55,711 nt of DNA from positions 281-55,991 of the forward strand of contig DETD01000005.1 in NCBI GenBank assembly GCA_002362105.1, written 5' to 3'. Position numbers and translations under genes: made by a program. The notes under the pieces were generated by a model. The model had not been told where the DNA came from, ran no database searches, and saw only the letters and a list, made by a program, of their open reading frames with translations. Position 1 is the first letter of the stretch. Every line of letters starts with the position of its first letter. Below, piece by piece: positions 46,601 through 53,900 of the stretch. The stretch comes from Bacteroidales bacterium UBA3297. Its GTDB lineage: Bacteria; Bacteroidota; Bacteroidia; Bacteroidales; Paludibacteraceae.

Positions 46601-47497
46601 TTTCGCTAAGAATATACGGGGCGTTGTTCCACGTCCAGTTACAGAACCCAACAAGGAATTGGTTTTGTCATCATAGAAATCAGCCTGAATGAAGTCTGTT
46701 GTAACCGTACCATGAGCCGTACGCGCAATAAAAGATGCAGAAGACCATTGGTCACAATTTTTATTCGGCATGATATATAAGCGTGCGACAAACCTATATG
46801 TTTTCCCATGATACAAATTTTTAGGGAACCAGATTTTATAAGGATATGAATTGCCAACAGCAGGTTTGTCAATAACATAATACCAGTTGGTGCCCGCATT
46901 ATCTTTTTTATCTAAAAAGGGCTTTTGAAAACCGTATTGAGTAATATCCGAAGAAATCTTATAGCGTGTTTCTTCTTTTTTATCAAACGTCAAACCATAC
47001 TCACTAAAGAAAGAAATAACCCCATTAGGAATCTCTGTACCAACTCCTGTCCCATTTATCGGGTCAAAATCGGTACCCGAAATATAATCACCAGTAGAAG
47101 AAATATGGCAATTGCTAGGACAGCCAACCGTTTGGAGATTAACTTGAACTATATTAGATTTCTCCGTTTTTTCCTTACCATCGCTACCATAGTCAACAAG
47201 TTGAAATTCCATAGAGGAAGCGCTTGCATCCATATCTACAATGAAATCAGTATCTTTCGTAGGAATCTCAGAACTATTCTTCCATGATCCTCCATTAACA
47301 CGATACTTTAGCATTGTATAATTCGAAGACTGAGCCCCAGTCTTCGTTGCTTTAATCTCCACCGGATAGTCAGGACAAACCTGAGTCTTTGCTGCAGAAA
47401 TAGTCAATTGAGCCTCTGCGTTTGCAAACGACAACAACGAAAGAGCAAACAAAATGCTTGCCTTACCAAAAGAATGCAAAATGGTTTTTGTCTTCAT
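31655..47497 (-). CDS. Giant HYR-repeat adhesin, T9SS type B (5280 aa)
   Basis: The longest gene in the window, same design as its two neighbours. The start at 47497 (MKTKTILHSFGKAS) is preferred over an in-frame ATG five codons upstream because it opens directly on the signal peptide, which ends near FANAEAQ (30). The N-terminal shared region (31-655) carries CHISSTGDYISGTDFDP near 129 and YISAEVESVC. About 40 HYR-like repeats fill 655-4790, averaging about 103 residues; many contain variants of GVPTRSDG, a P-x-G-x-T-x-I-T-W strand and paired cysteines. The C-terminal shared region (4800-5205) has VVCGGDETLDSV, LFWDYYR and FVAMDTVSGC. The last 75 residues are the type B sorting domain, nearly the same as in the 3659-residue paralogue. 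Internal blocks of repeats are duplicated (see findings). Presumably a surface adhesin or filament; the ligand is unknown. A perfect promoter lies at 47626-47657. Confidence 0.92.
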   Translation of the reverse strand: MKTKTILHSFGKASILFALSLLSFANAEAQLTISAAKTQVCPDYPVEIKATKTGAQSSNYTMLKYRVNGGSWKNSSEIPTKDTDFIVDMDASASSMEFQLVDYGSDGKEKTEKSNIVQVNLQTVGCPSNCHISSTGDYISGTDFDPINGTGVGTEIPNGVISFFSEYGLTFDKKEETRYKISSDITQYGFQKPFLDKKDNAGTNWYYVIDKPAVGNSYPYKIWFPKNLYHGKTYRFVARLYIMPNKNCDQWSSASFIARTAHGTVTTDFIQADFYDDKTNSLLGSVTGRGTTPRIFLAKTGNRSAQDGSDGLLTPAQWQSRNDMVRMDVTYYGTFPDKLQEEFVFEPMFENVQCAKIAIDFISAEVESVCLEQGTICLGQSKTVNAAGFPKDADYTWEINGGGDSWTEIAGLRGKKEVVITPSVVGVNKYRVRSGNKVSVEFVIPVKNCAPEPPHDIKGDEKICAPNSATYEAILNDTRDKVVYKWTLKSPSGAVLATLNVDDETDDATILKNADLLHPSSGKVSLTIPASYPDGAYKLETALFFDGIAVGNPVVKTINVYQKPKPTIDLASSTICPFTENLFTVSPNKATYTYEYTTNAEKAGAANQGRIKLPNDVCSLDALSIAVRVKVTDMPTCYGDASVSNVPVNNSAPRIDCAPLGKHWSMKGYNSIELPADKKNYTITLPLAELAILATCDPDPVITISASGKDVLGNTFVFATLSKKRSQYTAADLNVTIPVTADATSSNGITFTYKVTDGCGRTSEPCSQKVIVRDVTPPNVDCSKIKSYDNVHLSKQPDDNCVAVPGYNNEELPLLSVPNLPDLNGADEVTVNYIGRLENPASEPEAVATSVGLFNHDVMFNEPYVAGTTYILWEFSDEAGNAKYCMQHVSVINDKKPEVTCPSNDYGKFSVDDNCELSYAELFAKLPAAELPTAKDPCPNGNFEYTTENARLFYRLKGEEEWIEITESMHNQNLFSAGKEYGNTYEFEWRYYKQGESVAVDKEVFGVCQSQFTVVDSVAPVTDCSLVKDVVVPFNSNSKEYRTFNYASYQLPEDTVHYNDAAHYDDQNKKYWDDFNTYTLEGLFNVIPKAVDACDGELFPVVSVVFENKEEVISGTEAQILNQLRNRPFKEGRSIIKYTYTDKSGNVSVCQQVIVVYSGLYAHCPEPIVLTAGADCKATYDLKPKDVPTAQVTYIREVKRKRYDHDDSMGPNNKCYEVVPVADEDEYADLRQLTDSMAPELATKKVFVYPFKIEKVTNVDEDGNPTSSSQTSIFSNSDDNTLSEAVLKVVQHMYYSNSQQSFQFLRKACAGSDADVPRPDAIQVWKKIQLRTGIKEQFGGGFMTFDKGTHKLVFSYENGQGEEKSCSVIIKVEDQTPPSVVCGEWGKDYTLPADEDCQHEATLGKPTVDELNVTDNCTTNAADFTLTLDRKYWETGRSISATPSSTGGKYNDPYKMGTTILVWTVADADGNTSTCKSTIVVKDETGPTIDCKDGQFDDIHVDADPEDELCRTPATEVIRAGLKLPQFANDKCSPYIDPSGTQPIMISGTGVRDDNPSLDVFSGYYKGITTITWTFVDAAGNKTQCPQRIIVEDNTAPILDCSDLEAPITVTLASDKCTVPQAQVKLKEPSARDNCTPTDELKFSNNAPTEYKIGTNIVTWTVTDERGLSSTCDQKVVVKDTAVPKGSCPPDIDVNAPIGACEASVSIDAADYVINDPCDGELKPAFSKRSDGKALSAVYPVGTTVITWVYTDKSGNKKYCYQNVNVHDATPPVVTCPSSSSKPKEITVPAGLCAVSAADVAKKITLPTAYDECQDDDPVMSGVRYFKGKDGQQTPTLVKDAKGKAVAWNDGSVPYQPGYYTIRIVFTDNEGNESVPCDIEVFIKDINSPVVTCSDFLTDETKEFATGDNECEVTVTKADLGETNTKAYEYCDDRVEISAVPYLYANGARESTVFTQTSIKSGESATIHWVFTSATGAETVCPQVVSIVDRTEPKCTSNSLTVKTPAVSSECAADVEVVLSRIGATDNCGGDIKYEYKLDEATAFVPVTKDTTFKGLSVGTHKIKWQLTDESGNIKSNACMTSIFVEDGTYATCEDEVLPDVESADNNTDCFVNVSLPLAKNATDNCSPDDITYRYKLDDDDYKDISAETRLSLQAGTHTIYWELSDGSVTKPQACKTTVTVIDKTAPTCTNKDMGDVLSDDDVCSTNVVVKLDDIKAKDNCGNTVTYMYRVDSDTEYNAASGNLSLPLEVGKHTVYWKLSDGVNSRAEACKTVVNVLGNVPLEITCDEDAPAVTFKTDDCGPVDISSIEIPQATDPCYGKVDGTPSIDIIKPLPLGDHVITWTFVNHDNTQSTTCKQTVHVVTTQKLITDCQSPAAPLKLKDGNCMINYPLTQRWATNPCNENENIRGVAYVFGSKVDPSGYASVQFPAGSWDIVWKFKSVSNTLETYEDECVETVIVDDENGATMPCKDGVKVEKIIDECVVDAADLDFKNEGVIADEICWDGHFVTPNIWVTDKDGNNSTPVHDPKDLGSFKPGKYEVTWEYIFHPSGLGAELKAYCHQPVEIYTTKEIVIDCDAAAFNEIDKDANENCVVPADEVTFNAPDAKNPCDADVSIAAQAYIDGNKIADNKFTKAFELGTTTVVWKYVDETGTLTNSVATCEQKVVVTDKTKPEVACEEDITYYLGYDANGVQSECSAAPADINLKRPSVSDNCTSSTDDFKFWLKREFNGAVVDSLAPFAPGVTVVTWTVKDQAGNASTCSMKVTVLDTVSPKPECPADLTDIKAPVNTCEAEIPAISPEAYKFKDVCDTEEIIPVGTRDDGKLISDPYPVGKTLITWVYTDSVNLLLPEDERHVFVCKQEISVADTTMPVVDCSNTASPINVETELGECQVPAEKVIDNITLPTATDQCQDEAPVMTSNRWYLGREGDSIPTRQLNAGADIKWNDDVPFKAGYYEIHFIFTDNYGNSDSCSQKVFVKDINPPYLNDCKEVLDVVLNPLDGECEVAINPVELNTYKGKEVCTGVAIEGVPALLVQNGDEFTVSADPIPATLTSGDSLYIRWTYTSQMGISAYCDQKVKAVDNQKPVIDCKVLTPDIELTADADKCFILAENANIAYPTVEDNCGTITGRPVRIDTLTNLPNGLTMADPYPTGKSVIRWYFEDTNELNTDSCDQLVFVKGSVKPEIDCDTIESVVLRDTIATCDIAEQTLVVPVPVAIDNCAPTDDLKSVKGVGTRSDGKEIDDLYPLGITTITWSFTDFTGAAVATCNQQVNIVTEQRLITNCADTTAVYALDKDECLKNIHLDQRTAKHPCPDAVADNEKEFDGVPYLNGSPTALPSLDIQLPAGTHYITWVFTDQTNTLAAPIDTCIDSIRVGNDNVPPVPCVNDKIDTTLQDLCELPAAKVDLKNTGVIADQLCGDPGEKVIPEIWLTSNPEGVVHDPADLPAITTGRDTVIWKYDFNPGHLGIFTVWCKQPIDIKTTKGIDLACPDSADNVITIIAPAHACEVPADTITLNPLVGKNPCIDTVLIAGVPDRDTTLAWPIGLTTITWTYTDTTETLVNNVAICKQYVDVKDTVNPKVDCETIYEGINQILANCKTTADDLGLKAVDVTQCGFTMTPVPTRFSGKDFNDDYVAGNDTVYWTYTYPHNGLTTVCAQPIILRDTAPVFDCNDLNTITLTADENECVIKKSLAEVLDALSPYPTATDPCDTENPIPGVYRLADVDTLPTQLVAGDTIHVVWSFADASRFADTTYCDQLVIVKGNVVPVIDCEVAAPAVKDTINDCGPDQELKLPIVKAYDPCFNDSIPGSFVRSDNETELNAPFQLGQTTVTWTFWNVDSTASKVCEQNVHVYTTKEIEKPCDTAYMPVVEVPAPEDACTVPADEVKLEPAFAISPCTRDTIWGVPSRFDGEAMDAPYRIGKNIIIWTFTDVTDNLVIQSDTCQQIVRVGSVEVEPVNCDSFPAIEKILAEGNCTIDAAELGIKAPTIIDRCPNGAADAEPELVLPIITRFSQPGWSSSNVVEVAEFGVGYDTLWWSYPRFSTVCAQPIHIMDSVAPKFDCNDILPILAEAPDGECELNVADIIVEPYPVAKESCTDVEIVGVPTLENGDALPETLKVGDSIVVKWTFSAPGLSTKDKICEQPVRVIGTAAPIFDCSSLSMLEFTTDECALDLNEQSIPTPVAIDSCTGKEVAGVGVRADGGDVFGTYPLGQTVITWSFTSPDSKTTKYCDQLVEVKTTKVIDAKCGEENYPALSYEVSDGNCTVPSEEVDKKLSKHAAFNPCNTDIQIDGVPSRSDNKDMSEPYEIGVTTITWTFTDTTNTLVNPVSVCEQTVTVVDVNTPPVDCPTAFPAVNLALDADNCDLDFSKIPVNIDPLPAHPCSGENMLIDTSRTSGLKVLDPYTVGVDTIVWKLWFPSNNIPVYCYQRIEVRDTIAPSFDCSMLADTIYVELKTAGNSVTFDEVKARGFFIPEVTDICTDVFTEVTRDDNKALEDDYVFGNTTITFRFYDIYGNDTICSQVVKVIDMIPPKLICPTLENHIACITDTTPAITSYEEFVAAGGSIEPESKADLLTFRHEDKVVGDDKCNAVVTRNYIVTSVTEVDVYCETPQHFYMKDSIAPTYEGIPAKGASRKTTCDQLEIDPPVVTAVDNCDPEPKLQMFSRSTQGDDPSKCDYYNYDVIYTWVATDRCGNEADSVRYTVHVVDTVAPSIDLPDDWGDPAHPIYLKKCKFGIPDLTQFIPEELVSQNCGSNEYLTYTQTPAAGTEITATTVVTLSISDVCGNHTDLEKVVEVQDRKEIVSIITGENPVVCGGDETLDSVRSSQNDLTQTKIRNAFGFTWVIDLGKWEPVPTTLFWDYYRTSFDEEHLIYSNNPETYASRFESVNAPSKGSPEEKAAADAAYARYLMLLRQHQSDVYYFVAMDTVSGCSDTASVYVKVDERPRLQLASGSWQVCEFDSLSLNGDFGNNFPVCIDNMGGTITKQGWLINDSVYHPHDSILYEGGIKHTAIYYATNHCGTTTTFNSLYTSCDGELETYKDSLAVAGSKENMELFRQDRLVLRDSVDIEVFTHFDPKQVLLTTMPQAKPRVWTGEEAELILTLPYEPSYLSWRRVEGEYDARTGAEYDKLGNIIYGGSGEDDDADLFHELWNSRDTTVADSVYLAKRGLLTFRYNIVPTDTSYYYAVVGNGVCPAVTSNLVNVDVLKELPTAITPYTKDGMNDDFMRGHHVIIFNRYGQMIHEGNDGWDGTYRGILADPGVYYYSCDMKNGANFKGSIEVVKIE
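33125..45535 (-). repeat. Array of about 40 HYR-like protein repeats
   Basis: Counted by eye from openers of the type P-x-x-D-C (for example PRIDCAPLG, PPNVDCS, APILDCS, PVIDCEV, APKFDCN). Repeats 8-11 (about 41515-42715) resemble 19-22 (about 38245-39485). Repeats 15-18 (about 39485-40650) resemble 24-27 and, for the first unit, 30. Borders are approximate. Confidence 0.8.
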
Positions 47498-47625
47498 ATA
47501 CGTACAATACACCTACTCCCTTTAACAAATAGAATTCCTTGCAAATAGGTTAAATACAAATGGTTAGCAACAACCTTGCATGCTAAATCACCCGAAACTA
47601 CATTTATTAAAGGGCCAATTTCCTA

Positions 47626-47657
47626 CAAAAATAGGCAAATAGCGACATTATTACAAA
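47626..47657 (-). promoter_or_regulatory. Bacteroidota promoter of the 5280-residue adhesin gene
   Basis: On the minus strand TTTG (47654-47657), a 20-nt spacer and TATTTTTG (47626-47633) form an exact match. The start near 47619 gives a leader of about 120 nt. The rest of the gap (47658-47879) is A/T-rich with nothing recognised. Confidence 0.7.
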
Positions 47658-47879
47658 AGTTTTTCTTATTATTTAAAACGATTTTTTCAGCGTCAAAACG
47701 GCTTTTTAAAAGGCTTTTTCAGCACTTCGGAGAAATGTTAGTTATCCTTAAACAATCTTACTTATAGAAAGTTTTTTCTTAAAAAAGAATTCAGATAGAA
47801 TTAATTGGACTAGCGTCGTTCCAGATTTCCCGCATAACAATCTGACAATGTTTCCTAATCAAAATCAAACAAATAAAAA

Positions 47880-47905
47880 AAGGTGCCTGGAGTTCCAGAC
47901 ACCTT
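47880..47905 (-). terminator. Terminator of the 2346-residue adhesin gene
   Basis: Stem AAGGTGCCTGG / CCAGACACCTT (one mismatch) with a 4-nt loop and, on the minus strand, a run of seven T. It lies 38 nt beyond the stop at 47943. Confidence 0.87.
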
Positions 47906-47942
47906 AGAGTTTAGGTAAAAAAGATGTAAATCAGTATAAATG

Positions 47943-50900
47943 TTATTCTATTTTTACAACTTCTATCGATCCTTTCGAGATACCACCCTGCCAGTCTACA
48001 CTGTAGAAGTAAACTCCAGGGTCGACAAGAACACCACGATAAGTAGCATCCCAACCATTATCACCCTCGAATATAACCTGACCATAACGGTTGTAGATGA
48101 TCACATGGTGACCCAACATAAAGTCGTCGTTCAAGCCATCGCGGGTATAAGGAGTAATTGCCGTTGGAATTTCCTTAACTATGTCAACCTTTACCACATT
48201 TGAGACTACGGCAGGACAAACACCGTTACCTACCAAAACGTAGTAGAACGAAGTATCGACAACATTTGGAACCACGTAATTGCGGACTACAGTAGAGGCG
48301 ACGTAAATAGAAGAATCGCCAGCGGTTGTATCGTGAACCTGGTAGAACAACTCTCGTTCAAGGTCAACATCGTCGTATTCGTGGCTTCCTCCACTAATAA
48401 TCTCACCATATTTATTGAACAAAGCGTTGTTCTCTCCGTCGAACTCGTTTTCAATGCGCATCCATCTAGTAATGGCAGCATCGTAAGGCATGGTCACATT
48501 CAATGTAACGGCATCGCCCTTATAAACTCTAGCCTTATCTTGTGGCTTAGTCGTCAGAAGAACTTGTGAAGGCTCGTAACGAGTATACAGCTTAACACGC
48601 AGGCTATCGCTAGTATAGAGCGAGTCTTTTTTCAACAAGCGCAACTTCTCGGCCGAATTACCGACAAGGTTCAAACTGTCGAGAGTGGTTTCAAGTGGAG
48701 GCCAGCAATGGGTGAACAAAGTATGCTGGGCAGTTGTGGTACCACAAGCGTTAGTTGCATAGTAGACTGCCGTCTGTTCCCAACCATCTGCAGAAGTAAC
48801 AGGAGTTCCCTCAACGTAAACACTATCGTTCAACAACCATCCCTGCTTGATGATAGGAGAACCCATATCATCGATACAAGTAGGGAACTTCTGTGCCAGT
48901 TCACCATGAACATCAAGAGGTTCACCATCGCACAACGGATAAGGGCCAGAAGCTATCTCAATACGCGGACGTTCGTTCACAGTAATGTAGATAGTAGCAG
49001 TATCGGAACAACCCGAAATGGTATCCATCGCTACAAAGCTATAGTAGCCCGACTGGGTCTGACGAAGCAACAAGAGATACTTGATGTACGCCTCTTCCGC
49101 AGCTTTTTCCTCTTCTGGAGAAGCACCATAAGACGTTTTAATTGCAGGGAACAAATGGGCGTATGTAAGCGCATTATCACTATACAACAAGTTTTCAGGA
49201 CTTACAGATCCATGATAATAGTCCCACTGAATGGTTGAAGGTATCTCTACCCAATCACCGAATTCAGGCTCCCAAATAGTACCATTTGCAGTACGAATAG
49301 ACAACTCTGAAGTCAAAGAGTTCAACGCAGAACGAGGACTCTTCTTACTCTCGTCGTCGGCACAAACCACAGGATCTGGTACTGGGACAATTTTCACGAC
49401 ATCATCCTTTGATTGATAGTCAAGAACTTTTGTCAAAATAGTATCATTTCCACAAACATCGGAAATATGCAACTTAATCACAATACTCTCGTATATAACC
49501 GTTCCAGCAGCAGGTTCCTGCCATTTTTTCACATAGCCATCACCACAATCTTGATGAATAGAATCATCTGGAATCAGACCAGAAATATCAGGAACTGTGA
49601 AAATACAATATTTCTTATGATCAGGATGCACATGAGTAATATCCCAATCCGCAGGAAGATTAACTTTAGGCGGAACAGTATCACGTACATGAGCCTTAAA
49701 CTGGAGAGGCTTAGCACTATTGCCACAGCGGTCACTAGCCCACCATGTACAAACCACGTCATAATTGTAGTAAGAGCACTCCCAAGGGTCATTACCCTGC
49801 GTGCTAACACGCTCGAACACAACTGTCGGATTAGGGTCACAGTCATCAACCGTCACAGTTGGTGCAACAGTGTCGGTTTCAGCACAAGAAGTGGTATATT
49901 CCATTCCGTGTGCAGCACCTTCCACATGGAATACAGGCGGAACATCGTCCTTCACATCAAAAACAGATGGTTTAGCACAACTTACAACGCTTCCGTTGAT
50001 GGCAACCAAAGTGTATGTGCGGATCATCGATGCCACACAATCGTTACCTATAATTGAATCTTTATGACTGAACGTATTCAGGAAAGCACGGTCTTCAGGA
50101 ATAACCCTACCACCAGCTTCCACAAATTCGTCGTACGTTGTCCACGCCTTAGGCGTATCGAGCATACAAGTCAAGTGACTAGACAAATCAGGACATTCCA
50201 CTCTTGGAGGTATCAGGTCTACAATCTTAATATATTGCTTACAAGTCTTGTAAGCCTTACTACAATCGTTGGTGAAAATCCAAGTGATTTCAGTAGGAAC
50301 ACCATTCACAGAGAACGGATAAGGATCCTCAAGAGCCAAACCATCGCTACGCTCATATGTAGTAGTAGTAGAGCAACATTTTGCAACCGATTTAGGAATA
50401 ATCAGTCCCGAATCTACCAACTGTATATAAGGGAAACCCTTATAAGCAGAGTCTCTCATCTCGGCCACAATGGTATCCTTTAACGTTGAGCAATCGAAAT
50501 AAGGCGGAACAGTATCAATCACCTCAACATGTTGTACACATACCGTCTGCAAGCCAGTAGACTTGTAGGTAAAAGTCCAAGTTATCGTTTCTGGACCCAA
50601 CTCATAAGGTTCGTGCATACCCTTTCCGCTTGCGCGGAACGTATCGACCACAGCCTTGTCACCATTACAAGGGTTCACAGGGATAGAATCCAAGTACACA
50701 GGAATATCAGCGAACTCAATGTTACAGTTAGCCGTATCCATTTGCACTTTGCTATTAGGGAACGACTTCTCACAATCGACAGGAGGTGTATATCCGTTCG
50801 AAATCATTACAACCTGTCTACATTCAGAAACAGGATGCAAAAGCGTCTTGGTCGTATCGGTGAACGTCCAAATAATCTCAATGGTATCAATAGGGAAATC

Positions 50901-53900
50901 AGCCGTCATTGCCAAACCATCGCTACGGGAAGGTACACCAGGAACTTTCACATCAGCAAGACACGGATGGTCAGCAAAGTGTTCAGTCAGTCTGTCCAAC
51001 ACATCCTTATTAGGAGCTGCACACTTCTCTGTCACCGAAATAGTGATGTCAGGGAAATTCTCTTTACCACAATGTGCATCCAACTCTAAATCGGTCTGAA
51101 CCAACAAAGGCTGTGGACAAACCTTGGAAGAGTCAATGCTATATGGGCTGTAGAAATGCCAATCGAGCGTTGTGATACCTATAGGGTACTCGCCGTATGG
51201 ATCCCCACCATCTTGACGTGTAGGAACACCATGGACTTTGAAACCTGTACAATAATCCTCGCCAACATGATCAGGCAATTTTGCAGGATCAATAATCGCA
51301 TAACATGTTCCCTTTTCAGCTTCAATCTTTATAGTATCATGCGCAATAGACTCGCAATCGAACTTAACAGGAGAACTACCAATAACGGTTGCTTTCTGAT
51401 AGCAGACTTTTTCCTGAATAGAGTAATTAGGGTCGTAGAACCTCCACTTGATGACCAATGTGTCTCCCACCTTCAATTTTTCAGGTAGAGGAGATCCATC
51501 AACCATAGTAGGATCACCCTTAATATCTTTACCCGTGCAAGAATCCTGTGCAGTTGGATGCTCCTGTAATTTTAGAATCTGGCTGAGGTCGGTCTCACAT
51601 TCCAAAGAGTCAGCAACAGCTACTAGGAGTCCAAGACTGCTACAATCGAAAATCGGCTCACTATCAGCATTCGCATGAATCTTCTTGTTACAAATCTTGA
51701 CAGAGTCGGTCAACGTTGTATCCTTGAAGGTCCAAATAACATCGATAGTATCGCCCGTAGCGATAGAATCAGGCAACTCAGAACCATCAGGGAGCGTAAT
51801 CTCACCCCTTATGCTATCTTTGGTACATGCCTCAACTGCATACGGCCAAGGTTTAAAAATCGAATCAAGGTGGGCTGAAATTGCAACCTTGCATTTTCCT
51901 TTTTCAGCTGTAACCGTAGTCACATCAGGAATAGAAGAACAATCGAAATAAGGCGGAACAGTATCAATCACACGGAACGACTGCTGGCAGAACACGTATA
52001 CATTCTTGTTAACGAACTCGTCGCCCACCTTGTAGAAGCGCCACTGCAAATTGTAGAGAACGCCAATATTGAACTTAGTCGCATCCTCGAAAGGAATCCA
52101 TTCAGAATCGCCATCCTGCTGGTAATAGTAAGTAGGCTGCAATGTATCGCCATTCTCGCAACGGTCGGTAGCAACAGGCGGTTCAAAGCCCTTCTTATTC
52201 AACTGGTCCTTTATTTGGGCAATCAAGCTGTTTGCAGAAACAGTACATTCATCCTTATCAGGGTGAACTCTGAAATAAGTTATATCAGGACACTTCACCT
52301 CAGGCTTCTTATCATCGATAACGGTGATCGTTTGTTCACAATAAGACGGATTCTGAGCATCGTCGAGGAACAACCATCTGATCACAGTCTGTCCGACACT
52401 GAACGGATCGTTCAAATTTGGTTTACCGTCACTTCTGCTTTCCATTACGCCATGGATATAGGTACCAGGTTTTAGCAAGTTTTCCACATCAGGCTCTGTA
52501 AGGACAGGCAACAGCATTGGGTTACCCTGTCCTGGAGTAGCCACACACTGGTCGAACGGATAATGCGAAAGCGAATCAATATAATTAGGAATCTGTGAAC
52601 AATTTGGCTTATCAGGGAAGGTATCGCGGATGTAAACCATAAACGCACAAGTGTCAGAAGGCAGACCACAACCGTCTTTCGCCACATAGGTCACACGTAT
52701 ACCGTTATCACCTTTCTCATTTTCCTTTTTACCAGCCGTAACAGGGAAAGTAACCTTTTTGATAGAAGGGTTTTGCTCCAGTTCCGACTTTTTATTAATA
52801 ATTTCGAAACTGAATTCCTCTCCATTCGCCTTGTGTCCCTTACCTCTGATTTCAACAGTAGGGTCACCGTCGCAAGTTTCCTTAACAATAGGGACAGGCA
52901 GATCTACCACATACTCGTTAGCATACTCGTCTTTAGTATAGAAAGAGGTATCTCCACCCAAGGCCTCACAATCGATAACAGGCCTAGTCTTATTAATTTT
53001 GAAAGTGATAGACTTTGTGTCAGAACAACCATCAAAATCGGTGAACGCAGTATGTAATGTTGCATCGAAAGTGCCCAATTCACAATGGTTGGCAGGGACA
53101 GCAACATTAGCCTTATATGCTTCTGTAGGAGTCGGAGTAGCGTTCGTCCAAGTGTAAGACAAACGGCTATCGACTTGGTCAGCTTTAAATATTACGTCCA
53201 TAGAGTAAGGACATATAGTATCGCCACTACCACCCTGATCTACGGTAAAAGCAGCAGAAGGCTTATGGTAAACGGTTATGGCATGAGAGGTATCGCATAT
53301 GACGGACCTTACATTCTTTGCCTTATCAACAATCTTATAAAGTTTGCTATTTACCAAGTACTTTCCTTCAGGAAGATTTTCATCTGCAAAGAAAGTCACC
53401 TCATACGATTTCGTACTATCGGCCACAAAAAGGTTATGAGGCGCAGTAACCTTATTACTATCCGCATCCAGCAACTCCCACTCATATACATAAGCAGAAT
53501 CTACAGTAAACGGATAAGGAGCAAACTTGATAGAATCTTTATTTGGCACACAAACCTTATCAGGTCCTTTGAATGTGTCTGCACAAGGAGGTTCGCATTC
53601 TTTAGTGATTATAGTAAATTCTTTATAATCCTGTGTTTTCCCAATTGTATTAGAGTCATACACACGATATTTAACCTTACCCACACTCGTAGGTCGAATA
53701 TCGAATTCACTAGCATTAGGGCCAGTATAAGGCACGCCATTGATCTTAACAGGTTGCCAGGAAGACCCATCCCAATATTCCCAAACATAATTAGTTTGAA
53801 ATGGGAAACCAATTGCCTTGACATTTGACAATTCTCCGAGACAAACCGGATTTGCCGTCACACAGACAGATGCAATATCTGCTGAAATATAGTCAACAGC

